From Caryophanales bacterium UBA1188 (GTDB lineage Bacteria; Bacillota_I; Bacilli_A; Izemoplasmatales; UBA1188), in the NCBI GenBank assembly GCA_002310135.1, contig DBYK01000001.1, positions 277,710-341,709 of the forward strand: a DNA stretch of 64,000 bases, written 5' to 3'. Positions 52,269 through 60,589 of the stretch are shown here, piece by piece (the stretch's first letter is position 1; each line of letters starts with the position of its first letter). Under the pieces are notes generated by a model that was given only the letters and a program-made list of their open reading frames with translations, had not been told where the DNA came from and searched no databases. A program made the translations under genes and the position numbers.

Positions 52269-53306
52269 CTAGCACTTTTCGGCGAAATATTTAATAGTAC
52301 GAACCATTTGAGTTGTATATGAGTTTTCGTTGTCATACCAAGATACAACTTGAACTTCATATAATCCATCAGCAACTTTAGAAACCATAGTTTGTGTTGC
52401 ATCAAAGAGTGAACCATATGTCATACCGATAACATCGCTTGATACGATTGGGTCTTCAGTATAACCATAAACTTCTGATTGAACACTCTTCATATATGCA
52501 TTGATTGCATCTTTAGTTACATTTTCACCTTTAACTACTGCGAATAATAGTGTAGTTGAACCTGTAGGAACTGGAACTCTTTGTGCAGAACCGATTAATT
52601 TACCATCAAGTTCAGGAATAACAAGGCCAATAGCTTTAGCAGCACCTGTAGTATTTGGAACTACGTTAACAGCAGCAGCTCTAGCTCTTCTTAAATCGCC
52701 TTTTCTGTGTGGTCCATCTAAAACCATTTGGTCTCCTGTATATGCATGAACTGTGAGCATAATACCAGATTCAATTGGTAAAAAGTCATTTAATGCTTTA
52801 GCCATAGGAGCTAAGCAGTTAGTTGTGCATGATGCAGCAGAAATGATTTGATCATCTTTAGTTAATGTATCATGGTTAACACCAAATACTATAGTCTTTA
52901 AATCTTTACCAGCTGGAGCTGAGATAACAACTTTCTTAGCACCTGCGTTGATATGAGCCATTGATTTTTCTTTAGAGCAGTAGAAACCAGTGCATTCTAG
53001 TACTACATCTACATCTAATTCTTTCCATGGGCAGTTGATAGCATCTTTTTCTGCGTAGATTTTAATCTTATGACCATCTACAGCGATCCATCCTTCAGCT
53101 TCATCTTCATTAGAACATGTTACTTTATCAGCTAAAGCATATCTTCCTTGTGCTGAATCATATTTTAATAGATGAGCTAACATCTTTGGACTAGTTAAAT
53201 CGTTGATTGCTACAACTTCATAACCTTCAGCACCAAACATTTGTCTGAAAGCTAAACGTCCAATTCTTCCAAAACCATTAATTGCAACTCTTACATTTTT
53301 AGACAT
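52269..53306 (-). CDS. gap: Glyceraldehyde-3-phosphate dehydrogenase
   Basis: 345 residues. NAD motif VAINGFGRIGRLAFRQM (about 6-22), catalytic Cys in SAASCTTNCLAPMAKAL (about 155-171), VHAYTGDQMVLDGPHRKGDLRRARAAAVNVVPNTTGAAKA and the C-terminal SWYDNENSYTTQMVRTI. It oxidises glyceraldehyde-3-phosphate in glycolysis. It is a stand-alone gene with its own promoter and terminator; phosphoglycerate kinase is not adjacent. Codon choice is more GC-rich than in neighbours, as expected for high expression. Confidence 0.97.
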   Translation of the reverse strand: MSKNVRVAINGFGRIGRLAFRQMFGAEGYEVVAINDLTSPKMLAHLLKYDSAQGRYALADKVTCSNEDEAEGWIAVDGHKIKIYAEKDAINCPWKELDVDVVLECTGFYCSKEKSMAHINAGAKKVVISAPAGKDLKTIVFGVNHDTLTKDDQIISAASCTTNCLAPMAKALNDFLPIESGIMLTVHAYTGDQMVLDGPHRKGDLRRARAAAVNVVPNTTGAAKAIGLVIPELDGKLIGSAQRVPVPTGSTTLLFAVVKGENVTKDAINAYMKSVQSEVYGYTEDPIVSSDVIGMTYGSLFDATQTMVSKVADGLYEVQVVSWYDNENSYTTQMVRTIKYFAEKC

Positions 53307-53333
53307 TTTTTAATAATTCTCCTTCTTCTTATT

Positions 53334-53363
53334 TTAATACCATAGAGATTTTACTACTATCAA
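53334..53363 (-). promoter_or_regulatory. Promoter of the GAPDH gene
   Basis: On the minus strand TTGATA (53363-53358), 18-base spacer, TGG-TATTAA extended -10 (53339-53334). Confidence 0.5.
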
Positions 53364-53374
53364 AATAAAAATGC

Positions 53375-53392
53375 AAGAAATATATATTTCTT
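53375..53392 (-). terminator. Weak terminator after the Spx-like gene
   Basis: AAGAAATATATATTTCTT is a perfect 18-bp palindrome; GCATTTTTATTTT follows on the minus strand. There is little GC in the stem. Confidence 0.45.
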
Positions 53393-53407
53393 ACATCTTT
53401 ACATAAA

Positions 53408-53893
53408 TTATTGAGATTGTTTTGTTTTTTCAAATTCTCTTCTTATTTCATCTATAAGCATTATAGAATCATCATGATATTCACAAGTCTTAGGATCTTT
53501 TGTTGTACAATCGCTACAACCAGTTCTATTAAATATCCTCTTTTCTGGTGGAATAAATGCTCTTATATCATCTGGATTATATCCAACTTCAAGTAAGTTA
53601 TTCGCAACTATTATAGGTCTTTTTAAAACTGTAGGATTGTTGATGATGAAATGAATTAATTCACTTATCTTTAAATCATCTAAATCTACATTGCTTTCAA
53701 GAAAAGGTTTAGATCTTTTTGAAATGATATCATCAAAACCATTTAAAGAATTTTTAAGCATTCTAAAGACATCTTCTTTAGTTAATTTTTCTCTTAAAAT
53801 ATTTATTGTTTTAAACTCAATTTCTTGTTCTTCAAACCATTTAATTGTTTTTCTACATGATTGGCATGAAGCAGATACATATAAATAAACCAT
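53408..53893 (-). CDS. Spx/ArsC-family protein with cysteine-rich C-terminus
   Basis: 161 residues from ATG 53893 (AAGGG six bases upstream). A thioredoxin-like ArsC/Spx fold with CXXC in SASCQSCRKTIKWFEEQEIEF (Cys8, Cys11), FDDIISKRSK, and the conserved RPIIVANNLLEVGYNPDDIRAFIPPEKR. Spx proteins bind the RNA polymerase alpha C-terminal domain and redirect transcription in disulfide stress. After the core (about residue 120) there is an added GCSDCTTKDPKTCEYH tail with four possible metal ligands. Ordinary Spx proteins are about 131 residues, so the tail is an extension. Confidence 0.82.
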   Translation of the reverse strand: MVYLYVSASCQSCRKTIKWFEEQEIEFKTINILREKLTKEDVFRMLKNSLNGFDDIISKRSKPFLESNVDLDDLKISELIHFIINNPTVLKRPIIVANNLLEVGYNPDDIRAFIPPEKRIFNRTGCSDCTTKDPKTCEYHDDSIMLIDEIRREFEKTKQSQ

Positions 53894-53917
53894 ACTAGTC
53901 CCTTTCTTTACTAAAAT

Positions 53918-53926
53918 ATTATAACA
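53918..53926 (-). promoter_or_regulatory. Extended -10 promoter of the Spx-like gene
   Basis: TGTTATAAT on the minus strand, 24 bases before the start codon. No clear -35. Confidence 0.4.
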
Positions 53927-53983
53927 CAATAATATTTTTTCTTCTACTTAGCATAAAACAAAACAATAAAATATATTTTATAG

Positions 53984-53989
53984 TATAAT
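53984..53989 (+). promoter_or_regulatory. -10 box of the pepF operon
   Basis: TATAAT 21 bases before the pepF start codon; the -35 region is poor. Confidence 0.35.
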
Positions 53990-54010
53990 TGTATTTAGGA
54001 GGCTTAGAGA

Positions 54011-55777
54011 ATGAAGTGGGACTTAACTAATTACTATAAGACTTATGATGATTTCATTAAGAGTCTTGAAGAAGCTAAAAAAATAATAGAAATCCTAAAA
54101 ACATATAAGGGCACATTGGGTGATGAACTAAAATTAAAAGAATATTTAGATTATCAAATAGATATTGTTGGGAAATATGAAAAACTGTATTTATACGCAG
54201 AATGCGCAATGGATATAGATCAAAGAAATACAAGCGCTCTATCAGATATGCAAAAAGTAATGTTTTTATTTAATAGTATGTCTGAAGCAACTTCTTTCGA
54301 AGATTCAGAAATCCTATCTTTAGGTGAAGATTACATTTTAAGTGTAATAAATAAATATAGTGAACTCAAACAATTTGAATTTGGGCTTAAGAATCTATTT
54401 AGGCAAAAAGAACACACTCCTAAAGAAGAAGCTCAAAAAGTTATCGCAAATTTCTCATCATTACTTAGATCAGGAAGTGATACATATGATTCACTATCTA
54501 ATGGTGATATAAAAGAACATATCATCAAATTAGATAATGGAAAAGATGTAAATATAATGGATGCGAACTGGAGTACATTAATCGCTGAATCTAAAAGTGC
54601 TAGTGAAAGAAAGAGAATATTTGAAGCTGAATTTGAAAGATACGAATACAACAAAAACACTTATGCATCTTTATATAAATCTGTGTTAAATGCTGATATA
54701 GGACTCGCTAAATCAAGAGGATTTAAAAGTGCACTTGAAATGCATCTATATCACAATAATATTCCTCTCTCTTTATATCATAATTTAATAGAGATAGCTC
54801 ATAAAGCTGCTCCAACAGTTAAAAAATATCTAGCTTTAAGAAAGAAAGTACTAGGTTTAGATGAATATCATACTTATGATAGATTCTTAGATTTAGTTGA
54901 AGATGATAATGAATCTAAGTTCACTTATGAAGAAGCTAAGGAACTATTCTTTAAATCTATTGAAAAATTCCCTCAAGAATTTAAGAATAATGCTATGGAA
55001 GCTTTAAAAGATGGATATGTTGATGTTATGCCTGGACTTGGAAAAAGATCAGGAGCATATTCAAATTCAACACCAAATACTCATCCATGCATACTTCTAA
55101 ACTTCACAGGAAACTTAGATAGTTGTTTCACTTTAGCTCATGAGGCAGGGCATTCAATTCATTCTCTATTTAGTATGGCTCAACCTACAATGACTCAAAG
55201 TTACACAATATTTGTTGCGGAAATTGCCTCTACTTTTAATGAACATAATCTTTTAGATTATCTCCTCTCAAAAGGAACATTATCAAAGAATGAAAAGATT
55301 AAACTAATTCAAAATGCAATAGATGGAATAATTTCTACATTCTATAGACAAACTCAATTCGCTGAATATGAATATTTAGCTCATAAAAAAGCACTTGAAG
55401 GTGAAGCTATAACTGAGGATAGTCTATCTGATATATTTATCAAACTTTACGATGAATATTATGGAATAGATATCAATAAAGAAAAAGTTAAAAAATATGT
55501 ATGGGCATATGTATCACACTTCTTCCATAGTCCATATTATGTATATCAATATGCGACAAGTTATAGTGCATCTCTCGCAATATATAATAAAGTTAAAAAT
55601 AATGAAGAAGGTGCATTTGAGAAATACATCAACCTACTTAAATCAGGTGGTTCAGATTATCCGATTGAACTGGTTAAGCAAGCAGGGGTAGATTTCACTA
55701 AAACTGATGCCTTAGATGCAGTAGTTATAAGGCTTGAAGAATTATTAGAAGAATTAGGAAAAGCAATTAATGAATAA
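54011..55777 (+). CDS. pepF: Oligoendopeptidase F (M3 family metallopeptidase)
   Basis: 588 residues, the usual length. The zinc motif HEAGHSIHSLFS is at about 376-387 within CFTLAHEAGHSIHS. The third ligand region FVAEIASTFNEHNLLDYLL follows about 25 residues later, and YVYQYATSYSASLAIYNKV near the C-terminus is also conserved. The N-terminal helical oligopeptidase F domain covers residues 1-190. It degrades medium-length peptides in the cytoplasm. AGGAGG precedes the ATG. It is the first gene of a three-gene plus-strand operon. Confidence 0.95.
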   Translation: MKWDLTNYYKTYDDFIKSLEEAKKIIEILKTYKGTLGDELKLKEYLDYQIDIVGKYEKLYLYAECAMDIDQRNTSALSDMQKVMFLFNSMSEATSFEDSEILSLGEDYILSVINKYSELKQFEFGLKNLFRQKEHTPKEEAQKVIANFSSLLRSGSDTYDSLSNGDIKEHIIKLDNGKDVNIMDANWSTLIAESKSASERKRIFEAEFERYEYNKNTYASLYKSVLNADIGLAKSRGFKSALEMHLYHNNIPLSLYHNLIEIAHKAAPTVKKYLALRKKVLGLDEYHTYDRFLDLVEDDNESKFTYEEAKELFFKSIEKFPQEFKNNAMEALKDGYVDVMPGLGKRSGAYSNSTPNTHPCILLNFTGNLDSCFTLAHEAGHSIHSLFSMAQPTMTQSYTIFVAEIASTFNEHNLLDYLLSKGTLSKNEKIKLIQNAIDGIISTFYRQTQFAEYEYLAHKKALEGEAITEDSLSDIFIKLYDEYYGIDINKEKVKKYVWAYVSHFFHSPYYVYQYATSYSASLAIYNKVKNNEEGAFEKYINLLKSGGSDYPIELVKQAGVDFTKTDALDAVVIRLEELLEELGKAINE

Positions 55778-57458
55778 TATTTTATCGGTAATAGGAATAG
55801 GAGATTCCAGTTTAACATCATTAATATTCTTAATCATTGGTGGATTAGGTTTGTTTCTTTATGGTATAAATCTTTTATCAAATTCTTTAAATAGTCTCGC
55901 AGGAAATAATTTAAAAACATTTGTATCTAAAGCAACAAATAATATATTTAAAGGATTTTTAATCGGTATTTTAATTACCGTAATTATTCAATCATCTAGT
56001 GCAACTACAGTTATTGTAGTATCACTTATTAGTGCAGGACTTTTAGATTTAAAACACGCTATACCTATTATGATTGGTTCACACATAGGCACAACTGTAA
56101 TGGCTTTCATCATAGGTCTTGATATAGGATTTATTTGCTACCCACTACTGTTTGCTGGGGCAATAATTATATTATTCTTTGCTCAAAGAAAGATTAAGTT
56201 ATCAGGACGTATCATCATTGGTCTTGGTTTCTTATTCTTAGGACTTGAACTTATGAGCATCTCATTTGGTTCATTCGCAGATGAAGCTTGGTTTAATAAA
56301 ATTATGATTACACTTGGTGATAACTTATTCCTAAGTTTCATAGTTGGTACATTCCTAACCGCTCTAATCCAATCAAGTGGAGCCTTCATCGGTATAGTCC
56401 AAGAATTATATATAACAACTGCACAAATGTCTCTTGCGACATCTATTGCATTAGTAGTAGGTTCAAACATCGGTACTTCTGTTACTGCATGTATCGCTTC
56501 TCTTGGTGGAAATAAGACATCTAAAGAAGCTGCTCTCGCAAATACCTTAACGGTTTTAGTAGGTGCTGTAATAGTTTTACCACTAATTCATCCTGTAACT
56601 CAATTATTCTCTTTAATCGAAAACGGTATATTCGGTAGTAAAAATATGTTCACTATCGCCTTCTTCCATGCATTCTATAATATTGTATGTAGTGGACTTG
56701 CATTATTATTAATTAAATATATCGTTAAAATTGTTGAATTTATTATCCCACCAGAAAAGATTCAAAGAATTAGCGCAGAGAATTTGAGTTTAGAACTTTT
56801 AAAAACTCCTTCTCTTGCTCTTGAGAGTGCTAGATTATCAATGATAGAGATGAATGATTTAGTTTTAAAGATGTATGATCTATCAATAAATTATTTCAAT
56901 GAAAACAATAATAAATATTATGATGAAATAAATTCTACTGAAGAAGTTGTAGACCTCTATGAACACTTAATTCACGATTATTTGATGCAGTTAAGTGAAA
57001 CACATCTAGTTAAAAAAGATAGTTTCCTTCAAACTGAATATATAGATGTAATTAGGGATTATGAGCGTATCGCAGACCACGCAGTAAACTTCAGTGAATT
57101 CTTAAAAAGATACTATGAAGAAAAGAATATGATGAGTCCTGAAATGCATGACGCACTTCTTAAGTTCTTCGAAATCTGTAGAGAACAAGTTTATGAATCT
57201 GTAGAAGCATTCAAAAATAGTGATAAGATCCTCGCAAAATCAGTTATAGCACGTGAAGCTATAATCGATGATATGGAAGTTGAATACAGACATAATGTCC
57301 ACTCATATCTTAGAACTGGTGAAGTATCACAACTAGATATTTTATATATCGATATAGTATCAAATCTTGAAAGAATTTCAGACCACGCTACTAATATTTG
57401 TGAAATGATTATAGACCCACATATGATGTCAACAATGATCACAGGTAGCGAAAAATAG
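55770..57458 (+). CDS. Na+/phosphate cotransporter family protein with PhoU-like domain
   Basis: 562 residues. Two inverted Na/Pi repeats with the QSSSATTV motif (ILITVIIQSSSATTVIVVSLISAG, about 70-93) and a second QSSGA repeat (TALIQSSGAFIGIV, about 199-212), in eight to nine helices. A cytoplasmic PhoU-like helical domain follows from about 350, with two repeats containing IRDYERIADHAVNFSE and VSNLERISDHATNICE. It imports phosphate or, through PhoU, controls phosphate homeostasis. It overlaps pepF by eight bases. Confidence 0.92.
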   Translation: MNNILSVIGIGDSSLTSLIFLIIGGLGLFLYGINLLSNSLNSLAGNNLKTFVSKATNNIFKGFLIGILITVIIQSSSATTVIVVSLISAGLLDLKHAIPIMIGSHIGTTVMAFIIGLDIGFICYPLLFAGAIIILFFAQRKIKLSGRIIIGLGFLFLGLELMSISFGSFADEAWFNKIMITLGDNLFLSFIVGTFLTALIQSSGAFIGIVQELYITTAQMSLATSIALVVGSNIGTSVTACIASLGGNKTSKEAALANTLTVLVGAVIVLPLIHPVTQLFSLIENGIFGSKNMFTIAFFHAFYNIVCSGLALLLIKYIVKIVEFIIPPEKIQRISAENLSLELLKTPSLALESARLSMIEMNDLVLKMYDLSINYFNENNNKYYDEINSTEEVVDLYEHLIHDYLMQLSETHLVKKDSFLQTEYIDVIRDYERIADHAVNFSEFLKRYYEEKNMMSPEMHDALLKFFEICREQVYESVEAFKNSDKILAKSVIAREAIIDDMEVEYRHNVHSYLRTGEVSQLDILYIDIVSNLERISDHATNICEMIIDPHMMSTMITGSEK

Positions 57459-57480
57459 ACCTATCTATAGGAGGTAAAGT

Positions 57481-58473
57481 ATGAGAATATTATCCGGCAT
57501 TCAGCCAACAAACGTTCCAACGCTTGGAAATTATTTAGGTGCAATGCGCAATTTTGTTAAACTTCAAGAAGAATATAAAGACGCAGATATTCTTGTTTTT
57601 GTTGCGGACTTACACTCTATTACTATTCCAAAAGATAAAAGTGAACTAAAAAAGAATATTAAAAATCTTGCTGCACTATATATCGCAGTAGGATTAGATC
57701 CAAAGAAAACTCATATCTTTATTCAATCCGAAGTAAAAGAACATTCTGAATTATCATTTATACTTGAATGTAATTCATATATAGGTGAAATGGAAAGAAT
57801 GATACAATTCAAAGAAAAAAGCGTTAAACAAGGTCAAACTGTAACAACCGGTCTTCTAACATATCCATGCCTTATGGCCGCAGATATTCTCCTTTATGAT
57901 TCAAACTATGTTCCTGTAGGAGAAGATCAAAAACAACATGTTGAACTCACAAGAGATTTAGCTATTAGATTTAATAATAGGTTTGGTGAAACATTCACTG
58001 TTCCAGAACCACTAATAAGAAAAAGTGGTGCAAGAATTATGAGCCTACAAGATCCACTCCATAAAATGAGTAAATCAGATCCAAATCCAAAAGGCTGTAT
58101 AAGCTTACTCGATGATATAAACGAAGCTAAGAATAAAATAAGAAGGGCTGTGACTGATAATTTAGGAGTTATGGCATATGATAAGGAGAATCAACCAGGT
58201 TTAGCTAACCTTATAGACATATATTCTTTATTAGAAGATATAAATGTACCTAATATTTTAGAAAAATATAAAGGACTTGGATATAAAGAATTCAAAGAAG
58301 ATTTAGCGGAAATTGTTGGGAAAACTCTTGAAAAGATACAAACAAAATACAATGAAATAATCAATTCAAAAGAATTAGATACAATTCTTGATGAAGGAAG
58401 AGAATACGCAACTACTTTAGCTAGAAAAAAGATAAATAAAGTGCATAAAAAAATGGGATTAGGTAGAAACTAA
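57481..58473 (+). CDS. trpS: Tryptophan-tRNA ligase
   Basis: 330 residues of the class I synthetase family. HIGH-type motif PTLGNYLGAM (about 13-22), the D-x-Q loop VPVGEDQKQHVELTRDLA (about 147-164), KMSKS motif LHKMSKSDP (about 197-205). It charges tRNA-Trp. IGGAGGT stands before the start, in line with pepF and the phosphate transporter. No T-box leader precedes it, and the last codons form the 5' arm of the terminator. Trp codons in the window are TGG only. Confidence 0.96.
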   Translation: MRILSGIQPTNVPTLGNYLGAMRNFVKLQEEYKDADILVFVADLHSITIPKDKSELKKNIKNLAALYIAVGLDPKKTHIFIQSEVKEHSELSFILECNSYIGEMERMIQFKEKSVKQGQTVTTGLLTYPCLMAADILLYDSNYVPVGEDQKQHVELTRDLAIRFNNRFGETFTVPEPLIRKSGARIMSLQDPLHKMSKSDPNPKGCISLLDDINEAKNKIRRAVTDNLGVMAYDKENQPGLANLIDIYSLLEDINVPNILEKYKGLGYKEFKEDLAEIVGKTLEKIQTKYNEIINSKELDTILDEGREYATTLARKKINKVHKKMGLGRN

Positions 58474-58487
58474 TCCCATTTTTATTT
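58448..58487 (+). terminator. Intrinsic terminator after trpS
   Basis: AAATGGGATTAG and CTAATCCCATTT form a 12-pair stem with a seven-base loop, followed by TTTATTT. The A-rich 5' flank makes it usable by the converging gene too. Confidence 0.88.
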
Positions 58488-58491
58488 ACAT

Positions 58492-59862
58492 TTATGATAA
58501 TTTAGTATCTATTGCTTTTGCAGCATTTATTCCTGCCTTCATTGCTCTTACAACAGTATCAGCTCCCGTAACAGCATCCCCACCAGCGTATATGCCTTCT
58601 CTTGATGTCATATTGTTTTCATCTACGATGAAACAACCCCATTTATCTGCCTCTAAATCTTTAGTATACATTGAAATCTCTTTTTCATTAGAGAAACCAA
58701 GAGCGAGCACACATGTATCAACATCTAAGAATATATGGTCTTCATTTGATTCAACTGGGCGTCTTCTTCCACTTGCATCAGGTTCACCAAGCACCATTAC
58801 TGCGCATTCTGCTTGAGTGAGTTTACTATCTTTTCCAATAAATTTTACAGGATTTTTAAGAGTTAGGAATTCAATTCCTTCTTCTTTTGCATGTTCAAGT
58901 TCTATAGAACATGCTGGCATTTCTTGTTCTGTTCTTCTATAGACTATAGAAACTTTCTTAACTTGTGGAAGACGAACAGCACATCTTGCTGCATCCATCG
59001 CAACGTTTCCACCACCAACTATTAATACTCTTTCACCACATTCATCGAAATATCTCCTATCACCTTTTAATTCAGATAAATTAATCTTTGATAAGAAATC
59101 ATCAGCACTATATACGCCTTTTAAGTCTTCGCCTTCAATATTCATCACATTGGATGAACAAGCACCAATTCCAATAAAGCATGCATCATAGCCTTCATTC
59201 TTTAATAAATCATCAAGTGAATTATCTTTTCCAACTTTATAGTTGAAGTGGAATTCAGCATTCATCTTTTTAAGTTTTTCATAATAATTATCTACAATTT
59301 TATCAGATAATCTGAATGATGGAATACCCCATTTTAATACTCCACCAACATAATTTTCTTTTTCATAAAAAACTACTTTATATCCCTTTGAAAGAAGATA
59401 TAGAGCACAGCTTATTCCAGCAGGACCAGCGCCAATTATAGCGATTTTCTTGCCGTTAGGCTCTTTAGTATAAGATTCTTTTAAATTCTCATTTGCCCAT
59501 TCACTTACGAACCTTTCAATTGAGCCAATTGCGACTGGTTCACCTTTAATTCCTCTAACACAGCTTCCCTCACACTGTTTTTCGTGAGGACACACTGTTG
59601 AACATATATCGCTTAATAAAGATTTAGTTTTAATTATTTCATAAGCTTTTTCAAAGTTTCCATTTTTAACTTCACTTATGAATTCAGGAATCCTATTTTG
59701 AATAGGACAAGCTTTTGAGCATTGAGGTATTTTACAATTAAGACATCTTTTAGCTTCTTCAATTACCTCATCTTTAGTATAACCAGTTGAGACTAAGGAG
59801 AAGTTGTTTTTTCTTTTTTCTGGTTCTTGAATGTACATTTTTGTTCTTTCCATTCCTACCAT
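58492..59862 (-). CDS. GltD/PreT-like NAD(P)H-dependent oxidoreductase
   Basis: 456 residues. An N-terminal iron-sulfur domain carries CLNCKIPQCSKACPIQNRIPEF (about 40-62) and CSTVCPHEKQCEGSC (about 90-104). An FAD motif KIAIIGAGPAGISCALYLL (about 143-161) and an NAD(P) motif VLIVGGGNVAMDAARCAVRL (about 287-306) follow, then a second FAD segment GIYAGGDAVTGADTVVRAMKAG. This is the layout of glutamate synthase small subunit and related sulfide dehydrogenase/PreT proteins. No gltA-like large subunit is adjacent, so an electron-transfer role independent of GOGAT is likely. GGAGG precedes the start. Confidence 0.88.
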   Translation of the reverse strand: MVGMERTKMYIQEPEKRKNNFSLVSTGYTKDEVIEEAKRCLNCKIPQCSKACPIQNRIPEFISEVKNGNFEKAYEIIKTKSLLSDICSTVCPHEKQCEGSCVRGIKGEPVAIGSIERFVSEWANENLKESYTKEPNGKKIAIIGAGPAGISCALYLLSKGYKVVFYEKENYVGGVLKWGIPSFRLSDKIVDNYYEKLKKMNAEFHFNYKVGKDNSLDDLLKNEGYDACFIGIGACSSNVMNIEGEDLKGVYSADDFLSKINLSELKGDRRYFDECGERVLIVGGGNVAMDAARCAVRLPQVKKVSIVYRRTEQEMPACSIELEHAKEEGIEFLTLKNPVKFIGKDSKLTQAECAVMVLGEPDASGRRRPVESNEDHIFLDVDTCVLALGFSNEKEISMYTKDLEADKWGCFIVDENNMTSREGIYAGGDAVTGADTVVRAMKAGINAAKAIDTKLS

Positions 59863-59877
59863 AACATTACCTCCAAT

Positions 59878-60585
59878 TTATAATTTTTCACAAAATTTAT
59901 TACAGCAGTTAGTCATCACAGTATCAACGCCCATTTGTTTAACCATATTTAGATACATTTCATCATCTATAGTCCAAACATTAACATCTAGTCCTAAAGA
60001 ATGGGCTTTATCAATGCGGTCTTTTTTCACAGTCGCAAATAGTGGATGATATGCGCTACATCCAAGACTCTTAACGTATTCTTCCACATTGACTATTCTA
60101 TCCGCAGTTAATACTGCAGTCTTGATCGATTCATCTATTTTTTTAAATCTTAAAAGACTTTCGTGATTGAATGAAGAAATGATGATATTATCTAAAAGAT
60201 TATGTTTTTTCATAGAATCATATACTATTTCTTCTATTCCTTCATACTCAAAAATACTAGTTTTAAGTTCTAGATTGATGATCAAATCTTTTCTATCCAC
60301 AAATAAATCTAAAAATTCATCTAAAGTTGGAATTCTATGAACTCCTTCTTTTTTATTATTTGCGTTTAATTTCTTTATTTCTTCTAATGTAAAATCTTTC
60401 ACAAATCCATGAACTCCAGTAGTTCTATCTAACATTTCATCATGGATTATAACTGCTTTATTATCTTTTGTGAGTTGAACATCGGTTTCAACGCCATCAA
60501 TTTTGTATTCTAAAGCTTTTTCAAAAGCTAATATAGTATTTTCTGGATATAGGGATGAGAGCCCTCTGTGAGCGAATATTTTCAT
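59878..60585 (-). CDS. Glycerophosphodiester phosphodiesterase
   Basis: 235 residues. IFAHRGLSSLYPENTILAFEKALEYKIDGVETDVQLTKDNKAVIIHDEMLDRTTG (about 3-57) contains the conserved HR, ExD and HD metal and catalytic residues. LELKTS and DVNVWTID complete the GDPD TIM barrel. It hydrolyses glycerophosphodiesters to glycerol-3-phosphate and an alcohol. No signal peptide, so it acts in the cytoplasm. The gene lies five bases after the pyrophosphatase gene. Confidence 0.93.
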   Translation of the reverse strand: MKIFAHRGLSSLYPENTILAFEKALEYKIDGVETDVQLTKDNKAVIIHDEMLDRTTGVHGFVKDFTLEEIKKLNANNKKEGVHRIPTLDEFLDLFVDRKDLIINLELKTSIFEYEGIEEIVYDSMKKHNLLDNIIISSFNHESLLRFKKIDESIKTAVLTADRIVNVEEYVKSLGCSAYHPLFATVKKDRIDKAHSLGLDVNVWTIDDEMYLNMVKQMGVDTVMTNCCNKFCEKL

Positions 60586-60589
60586 ATAT

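Noticed and set aside
57459..57480. T-box or trp riboswitch controlling trpS
   Set aside because: Only 22 bases separate it from the preceding gene and no leader structure exists; it is an operon gene.
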